From Oscillatoriaceae cyanobacterium Prado104 (GTDB lineage Bacteria; Cyanobacteriota; Cyanobacteriia; Cyanobacteriales; Microcoleaceae), in contig JALOON010000019.1 in the NCBI GenBank assembly GCA_025454405.1, forward strand, positions 1 to 64,000: a stretch of DNA of 64,000 nucleotides, read 5' to 3'. Numbering within the stretch: the stretch's first letter is position 1; each line of letters opens with the position of its first letter. The notes under the pieces are model-generated. The model was not told the DNA's origin, ran no database searches, and saw only the letters and a program-made list of their open reading frames with translations. Position numbers and translations under genes: made by a program. Shown piece after piece: positions 43,793-53,148 of this stretch.

Positions 43793-44554
43793 TTATCCCG
43801 CCACTTTTGTTGTATTAGCACCGCAAGCTAACACCCCATTTTTGTTAGTAGGATTGGCAGGTTTTGCCGTACCTGCAGTATTGGTTTGACACAAAATTGT
43901 TTTAGTGGTTGTGTTTCCTACTAAAAAAACTCCTCCTACAAAACTTTTGAGATTGGCTTGCTTCGATATGCCGTAGTTGAATACAGCTTTATTGCCTGTA
44001 GTTATCGAATAGCTGTAATTATCTGTATCGGGTTTGATGCTGCCTAGTCCCAGATTGGCAACAGAACTTGTAAAGCCGGTATTTTCTGCATAGTAAGCCT
44101 GCTGAGATCTATTCATCGTTCCCACAAATTGTTTGGCTGCTGCTTCCTGTTCCTTCGCTTTTGTTGTTTGAGAAACCTGTGCTTCTGAGGCTGTCATGCA
44201 AATGACTGGCACAGTTAGAGTTGTTAAAACAACGCTTAAAATTTGAGTTATCGCAGGGACACGGCAATGCCCTGTCCCTACATATGTTGGGTCGAATCTA
44301 TCTTGGGTTTCGGTAGAAATGCGGCATTGCTGCATCCGATAACTCCTGCTGTTGCTATTGTTTGAATCTTGAGTTCCCTCAGGAACACGGCACTGCTGTG
44401 TCCCTACAAAAGGTCGCTCAAATTTATGTTGGTTTCTGCTTGGGATGCTGGGCGGCGTACCTGTTGATTTCGCCTCAAAATTACAGGAAACTCTGCTTTT
44501 CAGCAGCAAGATTCTGTGCAGAAACAATTTGTGAAGCGATCGACTCATTAACAT
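43793..44554 (-). CDS. Type IV pilin-like G/H family protein with repeat-derived N-terminus
   Basis: The open frame gives 253 residues, but only about residues 105-253 are protein-like. These have a hydrophobic signal segment (ILSVVLTTLTVPVICMTASEA), then AAAKQFVGTMNRSQQAYYAE, GISKQANLKSFVGGVFLVG and a C-terminal Cys pair region, typical of cyanobacterial pilin-like G/H proteins. Residues 1-105 are coded by palindromic repeats (CGGCAATGCCCTGTCCCTAC and relatives). The true start is unclear; ATG 44335 is one option. The repeats seem to have invaded the 5' part of the gene. Probably extracytoplasmic, if expressed. Confidence 0.6.
   Translation of the reverse strand: MLMSRSLHKLFLHRILLLKSRVSCNFEAKSTGTPPSIPSRNQHKFERPFVGTQQCRVPEGTQDSNNSNSRSYRMQQCRISTETQDRFDPTYVGTGHCRVPAITQILSVVLTTLTVPVICMTASEAQVSQTTKAKEQEAAAKQFVGTMNRSQQAYYAENTGFTSSVANLGLGSIKPDTDNYSYSITTGNKAVFNYGISKQANLKSFVGGVFLVGNTTTKTILCQTNTAGTAKPANPTNKNGVLACGANTTKVAG
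44250..44412. repeat. Palindromic family H repeats, three copies
   Basis: AGGGACACGGCAATGCCCTG, AGAAATGCGGCATTGCTGCA and AGGAACACGGCACTGCTGTG are related hairpins at about 44257, 44312 and 44375, two of them followed by TCCCTACA. They make up the 5' part of the pilin-like frame. Confidence 0.7.
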
Positions 44555-44563
44555 ACAATTCCA

Positions 44564-45625
44564 CTAAACTAATTGCTTGGCTTGAAACTGTTTTAACTCT
44601 CCCGGAGCAACTGCCCCGTATTCTGTGATAATTCCTGAAATTAGTTCTGCCGGAGTTACATCAAAAGCTGGATTGTAAAATTCTACTCCTACCGGACAAA
44701 TTCGCGTAGTTCCAACTTGATACATTTCAACCGGATCTCGTTCTTCAATAGGGATTTGAATGCCGTCAGAAATTGCAAAATCAATTGTTGATAAAGGAGC
44801 CGCTACAAAAAACGGGACGTTGTGAGCTTTGGCAACAATTGCTAAACTGTACGTGCCAATTTTATTGGCGGCGTCGCCGTTAGCAGCGATTCGATCCGCA
44901 CCGACAACTACTGCATGAATCTTGCCCTGTTTCATGCAGTGGGCGGCCATATTATCGCTAATTAATGTGACGGGAATTCCTTCTTGCACGCATTCCCAAG
45001 TTGTAAGTTTTGCTCCTTGGAGGCGGGGGCGAGTTTCGTCAGCAAAAACTCTTTCTAGCCTGCCTTCTCGCCAAGCCGATCGAATTACGCCTAAGGCTGT
45101 ACCGTAACCGGCTGTTGCTAAAGCACCGGCATTGCAGTGAGTTAATATAGTTAATTTTTCCGGTGTCGCGGGCAGAACTTCCAAACCTTTATCGCCGATA
45201 TCCTTACAAGTTTGCAAATCTTCGGCTTGAATGGTTTTTGCCATTTCTAACAAAGCTTGTTGGATTTGTTCGACGGAACCGCTAGTTCGATCGGCCGTTT
45301 TTAGCATTCGCGATATTGCCCAAAACAAATTTACCGCCGTGGGACGAGTCGATCGCAGCATTTCGCCCACTTGTTCTAATTTAGCGAGAAATTCTGTTCG
45401 ATCGCCCGTTTCGATTTCCCTCGCGCCCAAATACATCCCGTAAGCTGCTGCTACCCCAATCGCCGGTGCACCTCGAACTATCATCGTTTTAATCGCCTCT
45501 GCCATGTCTTCGCAGCGACTGATTTCCACCACCCCGTATTCCTTGGGCAAGCGGTTTTGGTCGATCAGCAGCACTTGGTCTTCGTTCCAGGTAACGGGGT
45601 AAACAGAAGAGTTTTTAGCGGTCAT
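44564..45625 (-). CDS. mtnA: S-methyl-5-thioribose-1-phosphate isomerase
   Basis: A 353-residue MtnA. It has [20 protein letters not shown] (about residues 48-67), the catalytic Cys in [15 protein letters not shown] (about 162) and Asp in [20 protein letters not shown] (about 241). Converts methylthioribose-1-phosphate to methylthioribulose-1-phosphate in the methionine salvage pathway. Length matches. No other salvage gene is adjacent. Confidence 0.95.
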   Translation of the reverse strand: MTAKNSSVYPVTWNEDQVLLIDQNRLPKEYGVVEISRCEDMAEAIKTMIVRGAPAIGVAAAYGMYLGAREIETGDRTEFLAKLEQVGEMLRSTRPTAVNLFWAISRMLKTADRTSGSVEQIQQALLEMAKTIQAEDLQTCKDIGDKGLEVLPATPEKLTILTHCNAGALATAGYGTALGVIRSAWREGRLERVFADETRPRLQGAKLTTWECVQEGIPVTLISDNMAAHCMKQGKIHAVVVGADRIAANGDAANKIGTYSLAIVAKAHNVPFFVAAPLSTIDFAISDGIQIPIEERDPVEMYQVGTTRICPVGVEFYNPAFDVTPAELISGIITEYGAVAPGELKQFQAKQLV

Positions 45626-45932
45626 TGCTTTTAATTGCTGTTAATTATTTGAGGATAGGTCTGCATTGTGCCATGTTAGCGGCTGTTATTCAATGTTACG
45701 AGCGAGACGCTGGATTTGCCAAAATTACGGCATCGCATTTTGCACTTACAGAAGCAAGTTTTTTTGTACATCCTCCTAAAGATGGATTATTTTGCAAACC
45801 CCAAAATACTTGCTTTTCTTTATAAAACACCCATTTATTAAAAAGTTTCTTGTGTTTTTAGAGCGATTGGGGGTGCTTGCCGGACAAAACAGCTATAGTC
45901 TAATAAGACCTTGATGTTGGAAAACTATAATT
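45626..45932. other. Intergenic region without recognisable gene
   Basis: 307 bases between the divergent mtnA and DUF1400 genes. It contains both promoters. A 66-codon frame at 45625-45825 shows no protein-like pattern. No repeat or RNA is apparent. Confidence 0.5.
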
Positions 45933-46523
45933 ATGACCCGGCCATTTATCAAAAGGCGGTGGATATTACTTTTAGCAGCCAGTACGACTGCTGTATTTTA
46001 TAGCAGCGCTGTTGTTGCCGCCCAAAAGGTAGTGCTCAAATACAGCGCGATCCGGATGACTTTACCAGTCACCGAGTTAAAAATGTTTGCGGAAACAGGG
46101 AAAATGTCGCCTGCCTTGGAAATGCTGTTGGGAAATGCAAAAAACAACCCGGAAACTGTTCGCCGCAGCCTGAATAAGCCTCTGAAAGTCAGTCAAAACT
46201 TGTTGGAACAGGCGCTTAACTCTCAAGTGGGCTCGGCGATTCTGGATGAAGTCAGCCAGGTAATTCGCACTCCTTCTGGTAGCGAAAAATCGGGTAACGA
46301 ACACCGACAGGCTTTGCAATCGGCTTTGCTGCTGTCAGCAAAGGATGACGATCGCATTACGCTGTTGGAGGCGATCGAGAATTACCCAGCAGAGGAAGTT
46401 TCTGTTGAGGGCGATAAGTTGGTTGAAGCTTACGGCAAACTTGTAGTTTTATCAGAACAGTTTAGCGGAGTTTCCGAGCGATTGCAAGACATTTTGCAGA
46501 AAATTCGCCTGCCGAGATTGTAG
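45933..46523 (+). CDS. DUF1400 secreted protein
   Basis: A 196-residue protein with a signal peptide (ILLLAASTTAVFYSSAVVAA, residues 12-31) and the DUF1400 domain (about 35-165): VVLKYSAIRMTLPVTELKMF and LLEQALNSQVGSAILDEVSQ. In many cyanobacteria DUF1400 is the N-terminal part of an alpha/beta hydrolase; here it stands alone. It is probably periplasmic. Function unknown. Confidence 0.85.
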   Translation: MTRPFIKRRWILLLAASTTAVFYSSAVVAAQKVVLKYSAIRMTLPVTELKMFAETGKMSPALEMLLGNAKNNPETVRRSLNKPLKVSQNLLEQALNSQVGSAILDEVSQVIRTPSGSEKSGNEHRQALQSALLLSAKDDDRITLLEAIENYPAEEVSVEGDKLVEAYGKLVVLSEQFSGVSERLQDILQKIRLPRL

Positions 46524-46650
46524 AGAATTTTCTTGATTATTTTTGGCATCGCTCTCGACAGTTGCGATTTTTTGTTATAGGCTAGGTAAAGATAACATTT
46601 CGGCGGTGCATTACTAGCAAGTCATTATTAATAGAGGAATAAATAACGAC

Positions 46651-47859
46651 ATGAACAGCAATCCAATCCGCTCCAAAGAAAATTTTTTGATATTTGGCGC
46701 ACCAGCGATCGAAGACACTGAAATTCAAGAAGTAGTAGCAACCATGAAAACTGGCTGGTTGGGAACCGGGCCGAAAGTAATGCGTTTTGAAAATGAATTC
46801 AAAGCTTATAAAGGCGCTCCCTACGCAGTTGCAGTCAATTCCTGCACGGCGGCACTGCACTTGAGCATTCTCGCTGCTGGGTTAAAACCGGGGGATGAAG
46901 TTATTACTACCCCGATGACTTTTTGCGCTACAGTTAACGCGATCGTCCATGCTGGTGCCACACCAGTATTAGCGGATGTCGATCCGGTAACGATGAATAT
47001 CGATCCGGAAAAAGTTGAAGCTAAAATTACTTCCAAAACTAAGGCAATTTTGCCAGTACATTTTGCCGGTCGCCCCTGCGATATGGACGCGCTGTGCGAC
47101 ATTGCCAGCCGCCACAATTTGAAGTTAATTGAAGATTGCGCCCACGCGATCGAAACTGAGTACAAAGGACGCAAAGCAGGCACCTTTGGCGACTTCGGAT
47201 GTTTCAGCTTTTATGTCACCAAAAACATTACTACGGGCGAAGGTGGCATGATTTTAACTCGCTCTCAAGAAGATGCTTCGCGCCTGAAAACTTTAGCATT
47301 GCACGGCATGAGCAAAGATGCTTGGAAGCGCTTCGGAGATGACGGATACAAGCACTACCAAGTTGTAGAAGTCGGCTTTAAATATAACATGATGGATTTG
47401 CAAGCCGCGATCGGCATCCATCAAATGGAACGAGTCGCCCCTTATTGGCACCGTCGCGAAGAGATTTGGCAGCGCTACAACGAAGCATTTGCTAATTTGC
47501 CTGTCACCCTGCCCGCTGCACCCGAACCCGATACAATTCACGGATATCACCTCTACACAATGCTGATAGATGAAGCAAAAACAGGCATCAGCCGCGATAC
47601 TTTTCTTAATGCAATGAACCATGAAAATATCGGCCTTGGCGTGCATTACATGAGCATTCCCGAACATCCTTTCTACCAAGAAAAGTTTGGCTGGCAGCCG
47701 GAAGATTATCCGAATGCTACGTCGATTGGCAGGCAGACAGTCAGCTTGCCCCTGTCGGCAAAATTAACCGATGCAGATGTTGAAGATGTCATTGCTGCTG
47801 TTAAGAAATGTTTGGTGATGGGTAAAGCTAAAAATCCTGTTTTGGCAGCAGCGGGTTAA
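46651..47859 (+). CDS. DegT/DnrJ/EryC1/StrS family sugar aminotransferase
   Basis: A 402-residue PLP enzyme. K191 in YVTKNITTGEGGM is the Schiff-base lysine; SCTAALHLSILAAGLKPGDE binds the cofactor phosphate; EDCAHAIE contains the Asp that contacts the ring nitrogen. It resembles the ArnB/PseC/WecE branch that aminates 4-keto-sugar nucleotides with glutamate. It likely makes an amino sugar for surface polysaccharide. No other sugar gene is in the window, so the product is not assigned. Confidence 0.9.
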   Translation: MNSNPIRSKENFLIFGAPAIEDTEIQEVVATMKTGWLGTGPKVMRFENEFKAYKGAPYAVAVNSCTAALHLSILAAGLKPGDEVITTPMTFCATVNAIVHAGATPVLADVDPVTMNIDPEKVEAKITSKTKAILPVHFAGRPCDMDALCDIASRHNLKLIEDCAHAIETEYKGRKAGTFGDFGCFSFYVTKNITTGEGGMILTRSQEDASRLKTLALHGMSKDAWKRFGDDGYKHYQVVEVGFKYNMMDLQAAIGIHQMERVAPYWHRREEIWQRYNEAFANLPVTLPAAPEPDTIHGYHLYTMLIDEAKTGISRDTFLNAMNHENIGLGVHYMSIPEHPFYQEKFGWQPEDYPNATSIGRQTVSLPLSAKLTDADVEDVIAAVKKCLVMGKAKNPVLAAAG

Positions 47860-47868
47860 AGTTTTACG

Positions 47869-47997
47869 CTGGTAGTAAGGACTTCAGTCCTTCTTTTTGC
47901 GGACTAAAGTCCTCACTACAAACCTTACTTTCTGTTTGTAGTGAGGAATTCAGTCCTTCTTTTTGCGGACTAAAGTCCTCACTACAAACCTTATTTA
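47869..47997. repeat. Tandem hairpin repeat family C
   Basis: Two direct copies (about 66 bp) of AGGACTTCAGTCCTTCTTTTT and GCGGACTAAAGTCCTCACTA plus CAAACCTTA. Each folds to a hairpin. It separates convergent genes and could stop transcription from both sides. Confidence 0.75.
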
Positions 47998-48025
47998 TTG
48001 TTACCGCTCGATCGAACGCGATCTG

Positions 48026-49507
48026 CTATGGATTTTTATCGATTAAAGACAATAAAGCTCCTTTTTGCTGAATTACATAAGCCACTGGATTATTAGTTTT
48101 GCTTGCCTTACCTTCCGCTACTGCTCTTTTTAACCACAGGCGCAGTTGCCCTATTTGAACGTCCAGAATTTCGGCAAGGGATTTCTCATCTAAAGGTTGC
48201 TCTAAATGACTGAGAATTATCGGTAAAACAGCTTCATAGATGTCTTTGGGAAGGGATGTGACTGGTGGAGTTCGATCGCGGGCGATCGCATTTTCCAAAA
48301 TTCCATTAGATGCAATATCTGTTTCTCTAGAGGCTGGCGCTGCCACTGCTGTTACTGCAGGTAAAATTGTCGGTATCGAGTTGAACAACTCTCGATCGGC
48401 TGCAATTTCAGATGTTAATAAGTTTGTTGCTTCCTCTTTTGTAACTGCACCTGTATTTTCTAACAGTAAATCTTGTTGTTTTTGGTTTTTATTAGCATCA
48501 GCCCATTCATAACAATTCTGTGCTGTGTCAGTTGCGATCGCTCCCAATTCTGATGCCTTTCCCTCCAAAATTGTCCTTAATTTTCCCCTTATTGAACTCC
48601 CAGGTATCAATGGAAATGGCAAAGGTTGTGCTCCCCGTTTCAGTAATTGCCGATTGCCTTCTGGTACAGCGTCATCTAGCACAAAAACCGGGACATCTTT
48701 TATCTTTTCTAGCGCTTCTACCGCACCCGCCCAAGTACCGCCAGTACCCGCCGCACAACTAATAACCAGCGCGCGATCGGCTAGGGCATAAATATATTTG
48801 TTTCTTGCCATCGCATTGCCAACATTAAAACCAGCATTCGGATCGCAAGCAGATATTAAAGTTAGCCTGCCTTCTTTAATGCTGGCGCGGTATTTTCCAG
48901 CAACAGCAGTTCTAGCCAAACTGTCAGATAGTACGCCAACAGATGTTCCTCCTACCTCCAGCGCGCTTAACATTGCGGCAGTATCTACCCCGCGCGCGCC
49001 GCCCGAAACTACCTGCATTTCTTGTTCGGCGCAAGCCCCCGCAATTTGTCGAGTGCGATCGAGTCCTGCTGCATCAACATCGCGCGAACCGACAATCGCT
49101 AACCCTCCCCGAGATAGCAATTTGATGTTGCCAATTCCATAGAGAATTGCTGGTGCTAAATGTTGCAAGATTTGCTTGAGGCGCTTGGGATATGCGGCGT
49201 CGCTTCTTCCCAAAATCCACAGCCCTTGATTCGTCCATTTTTCCACCGCTAAACTCAGCATGACACCGCGTTCTAATAATGCTGCAACCCTGCCAAAATC
49301 GATCTTACTTGCCGGAATTTTTTGTAACAATTTTAAAGCCTTTGGAGTTAGCAAATCGGCAGGACGCATCTGATTTTCCCGCAGCAAACCAGCCAAATAA
49401 TTATATTCGCTAAGCGTTAGGGGTTGCGGTTCTGTTTGCCGATTTTGCCCGAAGCTAGCGCACAAAAGTAAAATTGCTTGAGTATCTGGTGGCAGTACGT
49501 GATTCAT
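48026..49507 (-). CDS. DprA/SMF-like Rossmann protein with atypical C-terminal extension
   Basis: A 493-residue protein. The Rossmann (DprA/SMF) core covers about 120-290: GGLAIVGSRDVDAAGLDRT, VVSGGARGVDTAAMLSAL, and VISCAAGTGGTWAGAVEALE. DprA binds single-stranded DNA and loads RecA. After RQLLKRGAQPLPFP (about 290) typical DprA ends within about 30 residues. Here about 200 residues follow, including PLIPGSSIRGKLRTILEG, which resembles a RAMP G-loop, and a winged-helix-like C-terminus (KSLAEILDVQIGQLRLWLKR). It follows the recQ-like gene by four bases. Probably works with it on nucleic acids. Confidence 0.78.
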   Translation of the reverse strand: MNHVLPPDTQAILLLCASFGQNRQTEPQPLTLSEYNYLAGLLRENQMRPADLLTPKALKLLQKIPASKIDFGRVAALLERGVMLSLAVEKWTNQGLWILGRSDAAYPKRLKQILQHLAPAILYGIGNIKLLSRGGLAIVGSRDVDAAGLDRTRQIAGACAEQEMQVVSGGARGVDTAAMLSALEVGGTSVGVLSDSLARTAVAGKYRASIKEGRLTLISACDPNAGFNVGNAMARNKYIYALADRALVISCAAGTGGTWAGAVEALEKIKDVPVFVLDDAVPEGNRQLLKRGAQPLPFPLIPGSSIRGKLRTILEGKASELGAIATDTAQNCYEWADANKNQKQQDLLLENTGAVTKEEATNLLTSEIAADRELFNSIPTILPAVTAVAAPASRETDIASNGILENAIARDRTPPVTSLPKDIYEAVLPIILSHLEQPLDEKSLAEILDVQIGQLRLWLKRAVAEGKASKTNNPVAYVIQQKGALLSLIDKNP

Positions 49508-49511
49508 AAAT

Positions 49512-51605
49512 CTAATCGGCGAGAGAGTTGAGGGATAATGCTAGGGGAAAAACTTGCCCGCTACCAGCTTGACGTAACAGTGCCGCAATAACGGTAAAAG
49601 TCCAGCCGGAGTCTGCGAAATCGTCAACTAAGAAAACTGTTCCCGCGATGTCTTCCCAAGGATCGATCGCAAATGCACCATCTAAATTATGAGCTTGCTG
49701 GTAACTGTTATTCATCTCTTTTTGAGGAGGTGTTTCGCGTATTTTCCGAACGACTGGTGTAAAAGGTAAATTTAATCGATCGGCCAGTTTTCGAGCAAAA
49801 TTCGGTACTAAGTCGGGATGTTTTAAAGAGGGCACGCAAGTTACCCAAGTAGGAAAGGGTTGGGGCTGCCAGCGCTGAATCATTGCCAAAGCGCCCTCCA
49901 GCAGTTCATCATTAAAATTATTATCTCGATACTTACCCAGTTTAACTAATTCTCCCCAACCTGCATCGCCCCACAAACATAGCGCCCTGCCGGATTCTGC
50001 TATTAAATTAGGTTTAATATTCCCCGAAAAGCCGTAATTTGGTAATGCTTCTGGCGGCCATCGTTTGCGGGGTTCGATCGGGCGATCGCACCGTTGCAAA
50101 TACTGAATTGCTCGATTTACCATTTCCAAAGACGGAGTTTCTGGCAGTAAAGGTTTACCCAAACACGCAGCACATTTGCCGCAGTTAGTTGGATTCGGGT
50201 CATCTAATTCTGCTGCGAGAAAAGCCATGAGACATTTTTGACTTTCGCCCATATATTCTCGCATTTTTTCTTGTTCTTGCCTCCTAAGTTTCGTCAAACT
50301 TTCTATTCTTTCGGTGTCTGGCTGATACTCAACTGCGGTAGCGCACCACTTGGAATTTTGCTTGATTGCTGGGGCTGGTGATTCTAGAGACAGCAGTTTT
50401 AAAACTTTGTCAATCTGTCCTCTCGAAAGATTTAGTGCTTGCTCTAATTGGGGAACAGATAAGCCATTCTCGGATTGGTTTAATGCGTTTAAAATTTCCT
50501 GCGTGTGAGCTTGTGGAGGAAAGGCTTTGATGATAAAATAGTTAGTAATATTCTCATCTTCATCGCCACTTAAAAGGATACCGTAGGCTTGTTCTACAGC
50601 TCTACCCGCTCGCCCTACTTGTTGGTAATAATGAACGGCGGAACCCGGACGCTGGTAATGAATGACAAATCCTAAATCGGGTTTGTCAAAACCCATTCCT
50701 AAAGCTGTCGTTGCTACTAAAGCCTTGATTTCATTGTTGAGAAGTCGGTCTTCTAAATCTTCTCTCTCCGAACTTTCCAGATTGCTGTGATAGCTTCTAG
50801 CATCAATTCCTTGAAGTGTTAACCAGTCAGCAACCCGATCGGCATCTCTGACAGTTAGAGTGTAAATAATGCCGCTTCCCGGTAAGTTGGGCAACTGTTC
50901 TGCCAGCCATGCCATTCTTGCTGCGGAACTTTTCAAAGCGATATTTTGGAGTTGCAAGCTTTCTCTAATTAAGTTTCCCCTAATTACTTCAATATTGGAA
51001 CCTAATTGAGCCTTGATATCGCTGACAACTCGATCGTTCGCCGTAGCGGTTGTCGCTAAAACAGGTATGTTTTGAGGGAGGGCTTGCAAAATTCGGACAA
51101 TCCGTCGGTAATCCGGTCGAAAATCGTGTCCCCAATCCGAAATGCAGTGGGCTTCATCGACAACAAATAACCCAATATTCTGAGAAATTGGTAACAGAAT
51201 GGTGTTGGTAAATTCTTCGTTTCCAAGTCTTTCGGGGGAAATTAGAATAACATCTATTTCTCCTGCTAGCAAACGAGTTTTTACGAGTTCCCATTCCTCT
51301 TGATTGCTGGAGTTAATTGTTGCTGCTTTCACGCCAATTCGATCGGCCGCAGCAATTTGATTTCGCATCAAAGCGAGTAGGGGTGAAATCAAGATTGTCG
51401 GGCCGGCAGCCCGATCGCGCAGCAGCCGAGTTGCGAGAAAATAAACTAAGCTTTTTCCCCAACCCGTGCGCTGTACGACTAGCAATTTAGATCGCTCTTC
51501 GACTAAAGAGGCGATTGCTTCCCACTGTCCGTATCGAAATTCAGCTTCCGAGTTACTGAGGGCTTGTCGCAAGAGCGAGCGCGCTCGATCTTTTAATTCA
51601 GTCAT
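49512..51605 (-). CDS. RecQ-family helicase fused to a phosphoribosyltransferase domain
   Basis: A 697-residue protein. RecQ motifs are: Walker A RTGWGKSL (about residues 47-54), DEAH box VVDEAHCISDWGHDFRPDYR, motif III TTATAND, motif VI QQVGRAGRA. The RecQ zinc cluster is in KCLMAFLAAELDDPNPTN and CGKCAACLG. After about residue 545 comes a PRTase-like domain ending with VFLVDDFADSGWTFTVIAALL, the PRPP-binding loop. The HRDC domain is absent. Helicase and PRTase/ComF-like fusions occur in bacteria next to DprA-like genes; competence or defence roles are suggested (family knowledge plus inference). ATG 51605 is favoured over 51620. Confidence 0.88.
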   Translation of the reverse strand: MTELKDRARSLLRQALSNSEAEFRYGQWEAIASLVEERSKLLVVQRTGWGKSLVYFLATRLLRDRAAGPTILISPLLALMRNQIAAADRIGVKAATINSSNQEEWELVKTRLLAGEIDVILISPERLGNEEFTNTILLPISQNIGLFVVDEAHCISDWGHDFRPDYRRIVRILQALPQNIPVLATTATANDRVVSDIKAQLGSNIEVIRGNLIRESLQLQNIALKSSAARMAWLAEQLPNLPGSGIIYTLTVRDADRVADWLTLQGIDARSYHSNLESSEREDLEDRLLNNEIKALVATTALGMGFDKPDLGFVIHYQRPGSAVHYYQQVGRAGRAVEQAYGILLSGDEDENITNYFIIKAFPPQAHTQEILNALNQSENGLSVPQLEQALNLSRGQIDKVLKLLSLESPAPAIKQNSKWCATAVEYQPDTERIESLTKLRRQEQEKMREYMGESQKCLMAFLAAELDDPNPTNCGKCAACLGKPLLPETPSLEMVNRAIQYLQRCDRPIEPRKRWPPEALPNYGFSGNIKPNLIAESGRALCLWGDAGWGELVKLGKYRDNNFNDELLEGALAMIQRWQPQPFPTWVTCVPSLKHPDLVPNFARKLADRLNLPFTPVVRKIRETPPQKEMNNSYQQAHNLDGAFAIDPWEDIAGTVFLVDDFADSGWTFTVIAALLRQAGSGQVFPLALSLNSLAD

Positions 51606-51686
51606 TGCTAAACACAACACGACTGATAATATTATACCCTACCTTAAATCAAACTCAAACTTTTCCTCCCATCTTTTCAGAGTTTC

Positions 51687-52553
51687 TTAAAATCCTAATT
51701 TTCTTAAAACAGCTTGTGGCGAAACAATATGCTTGTTGAGACCCAATTTTCCCGGCTTAATTCCTAAAGCCAATCCGATGATTTCTGTGATATAGAGAAT
51801 TGGCAGATTGTAAGCAACATTGTACTTTTTCTCGATGTCGGGTTGCCTGAGTTCCAGGTTAGTCGCACATAACGGACAAGCCAAAACAATGCAATCTGCA
51901 TCCAGAGATTTCGCCTCATCCAATAGTTTCTTCGTTAGATCGAAGGCTACTGCTTGCTGGGATACCAGAATTGGGCCGCCGCAGCATTGAGTCTTCGATC
52001 GAAAATCGACAACTTCCGCGCCGCAAGATCGAGCCAATCTATCCATCGACATCGGGAAAACTGGAGAATCCCAGCCGGTAATGTCTGCTGGCCGAGTCAA
52101 CAGACAACCATAGTAACAAGCAACTTTTAATCCTGTTAAAGGCTTTTTAATTTTGCTCGAAATATCGAGATCGTTAGCCAAAACATCCACAACATTTCTC
52201 ACTTGAATGTTGGTGTCGGAAATTGCGATTCCCATATCAGCGAGAATCGCCGCGATCGTATCTTTTTCTGTGCTGCTTGTTAAGGCTTTCGCCGCTCGAG
52301 CTGACTTGTTATAACAACCAGAACAAGATGCTAAAAGATCGAGATTTTGTTTTTGTGCTAAAGCGACATTTCTCGCTGCCATCGCCATTCCAACATCGTG
52401 AGAAACTCCAGCAGCAACAGAACCGCCACAACAAGACCAGTCTTTCAGTTCCTCTAACTCAATTCCCAGTTCCTCCATGACAACTTTAGTTGAGAGATCG
52501 AACTCTTTGGCAGTTGTATGAAGGCTGCATCCCGGATAGTAAGAATATTTCAT
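51687..52553 (-). CDS. HdrB-like subunit (two CCG domains)
   Basis: A 288-residue HdrB family protein. Both cysteine-rich CCG domains are canonical: YPGCSL...WSCCGGS...SCSGCY (residues about 9-84) and CYYGCLL...QCCGGP...ACPLCA (about 152-230). These bind non-cubane [4Fe-4S] clusters, which reduce disulfides. Last gene of the six-gene hdr operon, with its start overlapping the HdrC stop by four bases. In cyanobacteria and sulfur oxidisers such complexes act on thiol/persulfide or disulfide substrates. Partner redox: see the neighbouring hdrA and hdrC. Confidence 0.9.
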   Translation of the reverse strand: MKYSYYPGCSLHTTAKEFDLSTKVVMEELGIELEELKDWSCCGGSVAAGVSHDVGMAMAARNVALAQKQNLDLLASCSGCYNKSARAAKALTSSTEKDTIAAILADMGIAISDTNIQVRNVVDVLANDLDISSKIKKPLTGLKVACYYGCLLTRPADITGWDSPVFPMSMDRLARSCGAEVVDFRSKTQCCGGPILVSQQAVAFDLTKKLLDEAKSLDADCIVLACPLCATNLELRQPDIEKKYNVAYNLPILYITEIIGLALGIKPGKLGLNKHIVSPQAVLRKLGF

Positions 52554-53137
52554 TTTTTGCCTGCCTTTTCTAATGCTGCACTAAATTTTTTGGGGTCTTT
52601 GATTTTGGCTGGTAATGGCGACATTTTGCCTTTAAGAGCTAATTTTACTCCCAATTCTGCTTGTTCGATTAGGGCTGGTAAACCGCCATATTTCTGCATT
52701 AATTCCGGTTCAAAAAGGATGCCTCTTTTCTGAACTAACTCGACAAATATCTGATTGAATCGGGTAGAATCGTTTTCGATTCCTTCTCGAATTGCGATCG
52801 CCTTAACCGCTTCAATGACATCAGCAGGACGCACCCCGCGCGGACATCTGGAGGTACAGATTTGGCAGGACGTACACATCCATAAAGCGTTACTTTTGAG
52901 AATCTTTTCCCATTCCCCTCTTTGCACCATTAAAACAAGGGTTCTGGGTGACATATCCATCAGGTCAATATTGGTACAGCCACCGCTACAAGTACCGCAC
53001 TGCATGCAAGCCGCGATCGCCGCACCTTCTCCACCTTCGGCTAGCACTTTATCGAGAAATTCCCGATTCATTTTATCGCCATCAAGTTGCCGATCGACCT
53101 TCAAACCAAACACAAACTTTTTATTTTTCGGTGCCAT
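52550..53137 (-). CDS. HdrC-like [4Fe-4S] electron transfer subunit
   Basis: A 195-residue protein with two ferredoxin-like clusters: CMQCGTCSGGC (about residues 42-52) and CTSCQICTSRCPRG (about 89-102), each C-x2-C-x2-C-x3-C. It passes electrons between HdrA and HdrB. Overlaps hdrB by four bases and lies 11 bases after hdrA. Typical HdrC length. Confidence 0.9.
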   Translation of the reverse strand: MAPKNKKFVFGLKVDRQLDGDKMNREFLDKVLAEGGEGAAIAACMQCGTCSGGCTNIDLMDMSPRTLVLMVQRGEWEKILKSNALWMCTSCQICTSRCPRGVRPADVIEAVKAIAIREGIENDSTRFNQIFVELVQKRGILFEPELMQKYGGLPALIEQAELGVKLALKGKMSPLPAKIKDPKKFSAALEKAGKK

Positions 53138-53148
53138 TGCTTTAAACC

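Noticed and set aside
45625-45825. 66-codon frame overlapping the mtnA start
   Set aside because: No ribosome binding site, no protein-like pattern and an overlap with the mtnA start.
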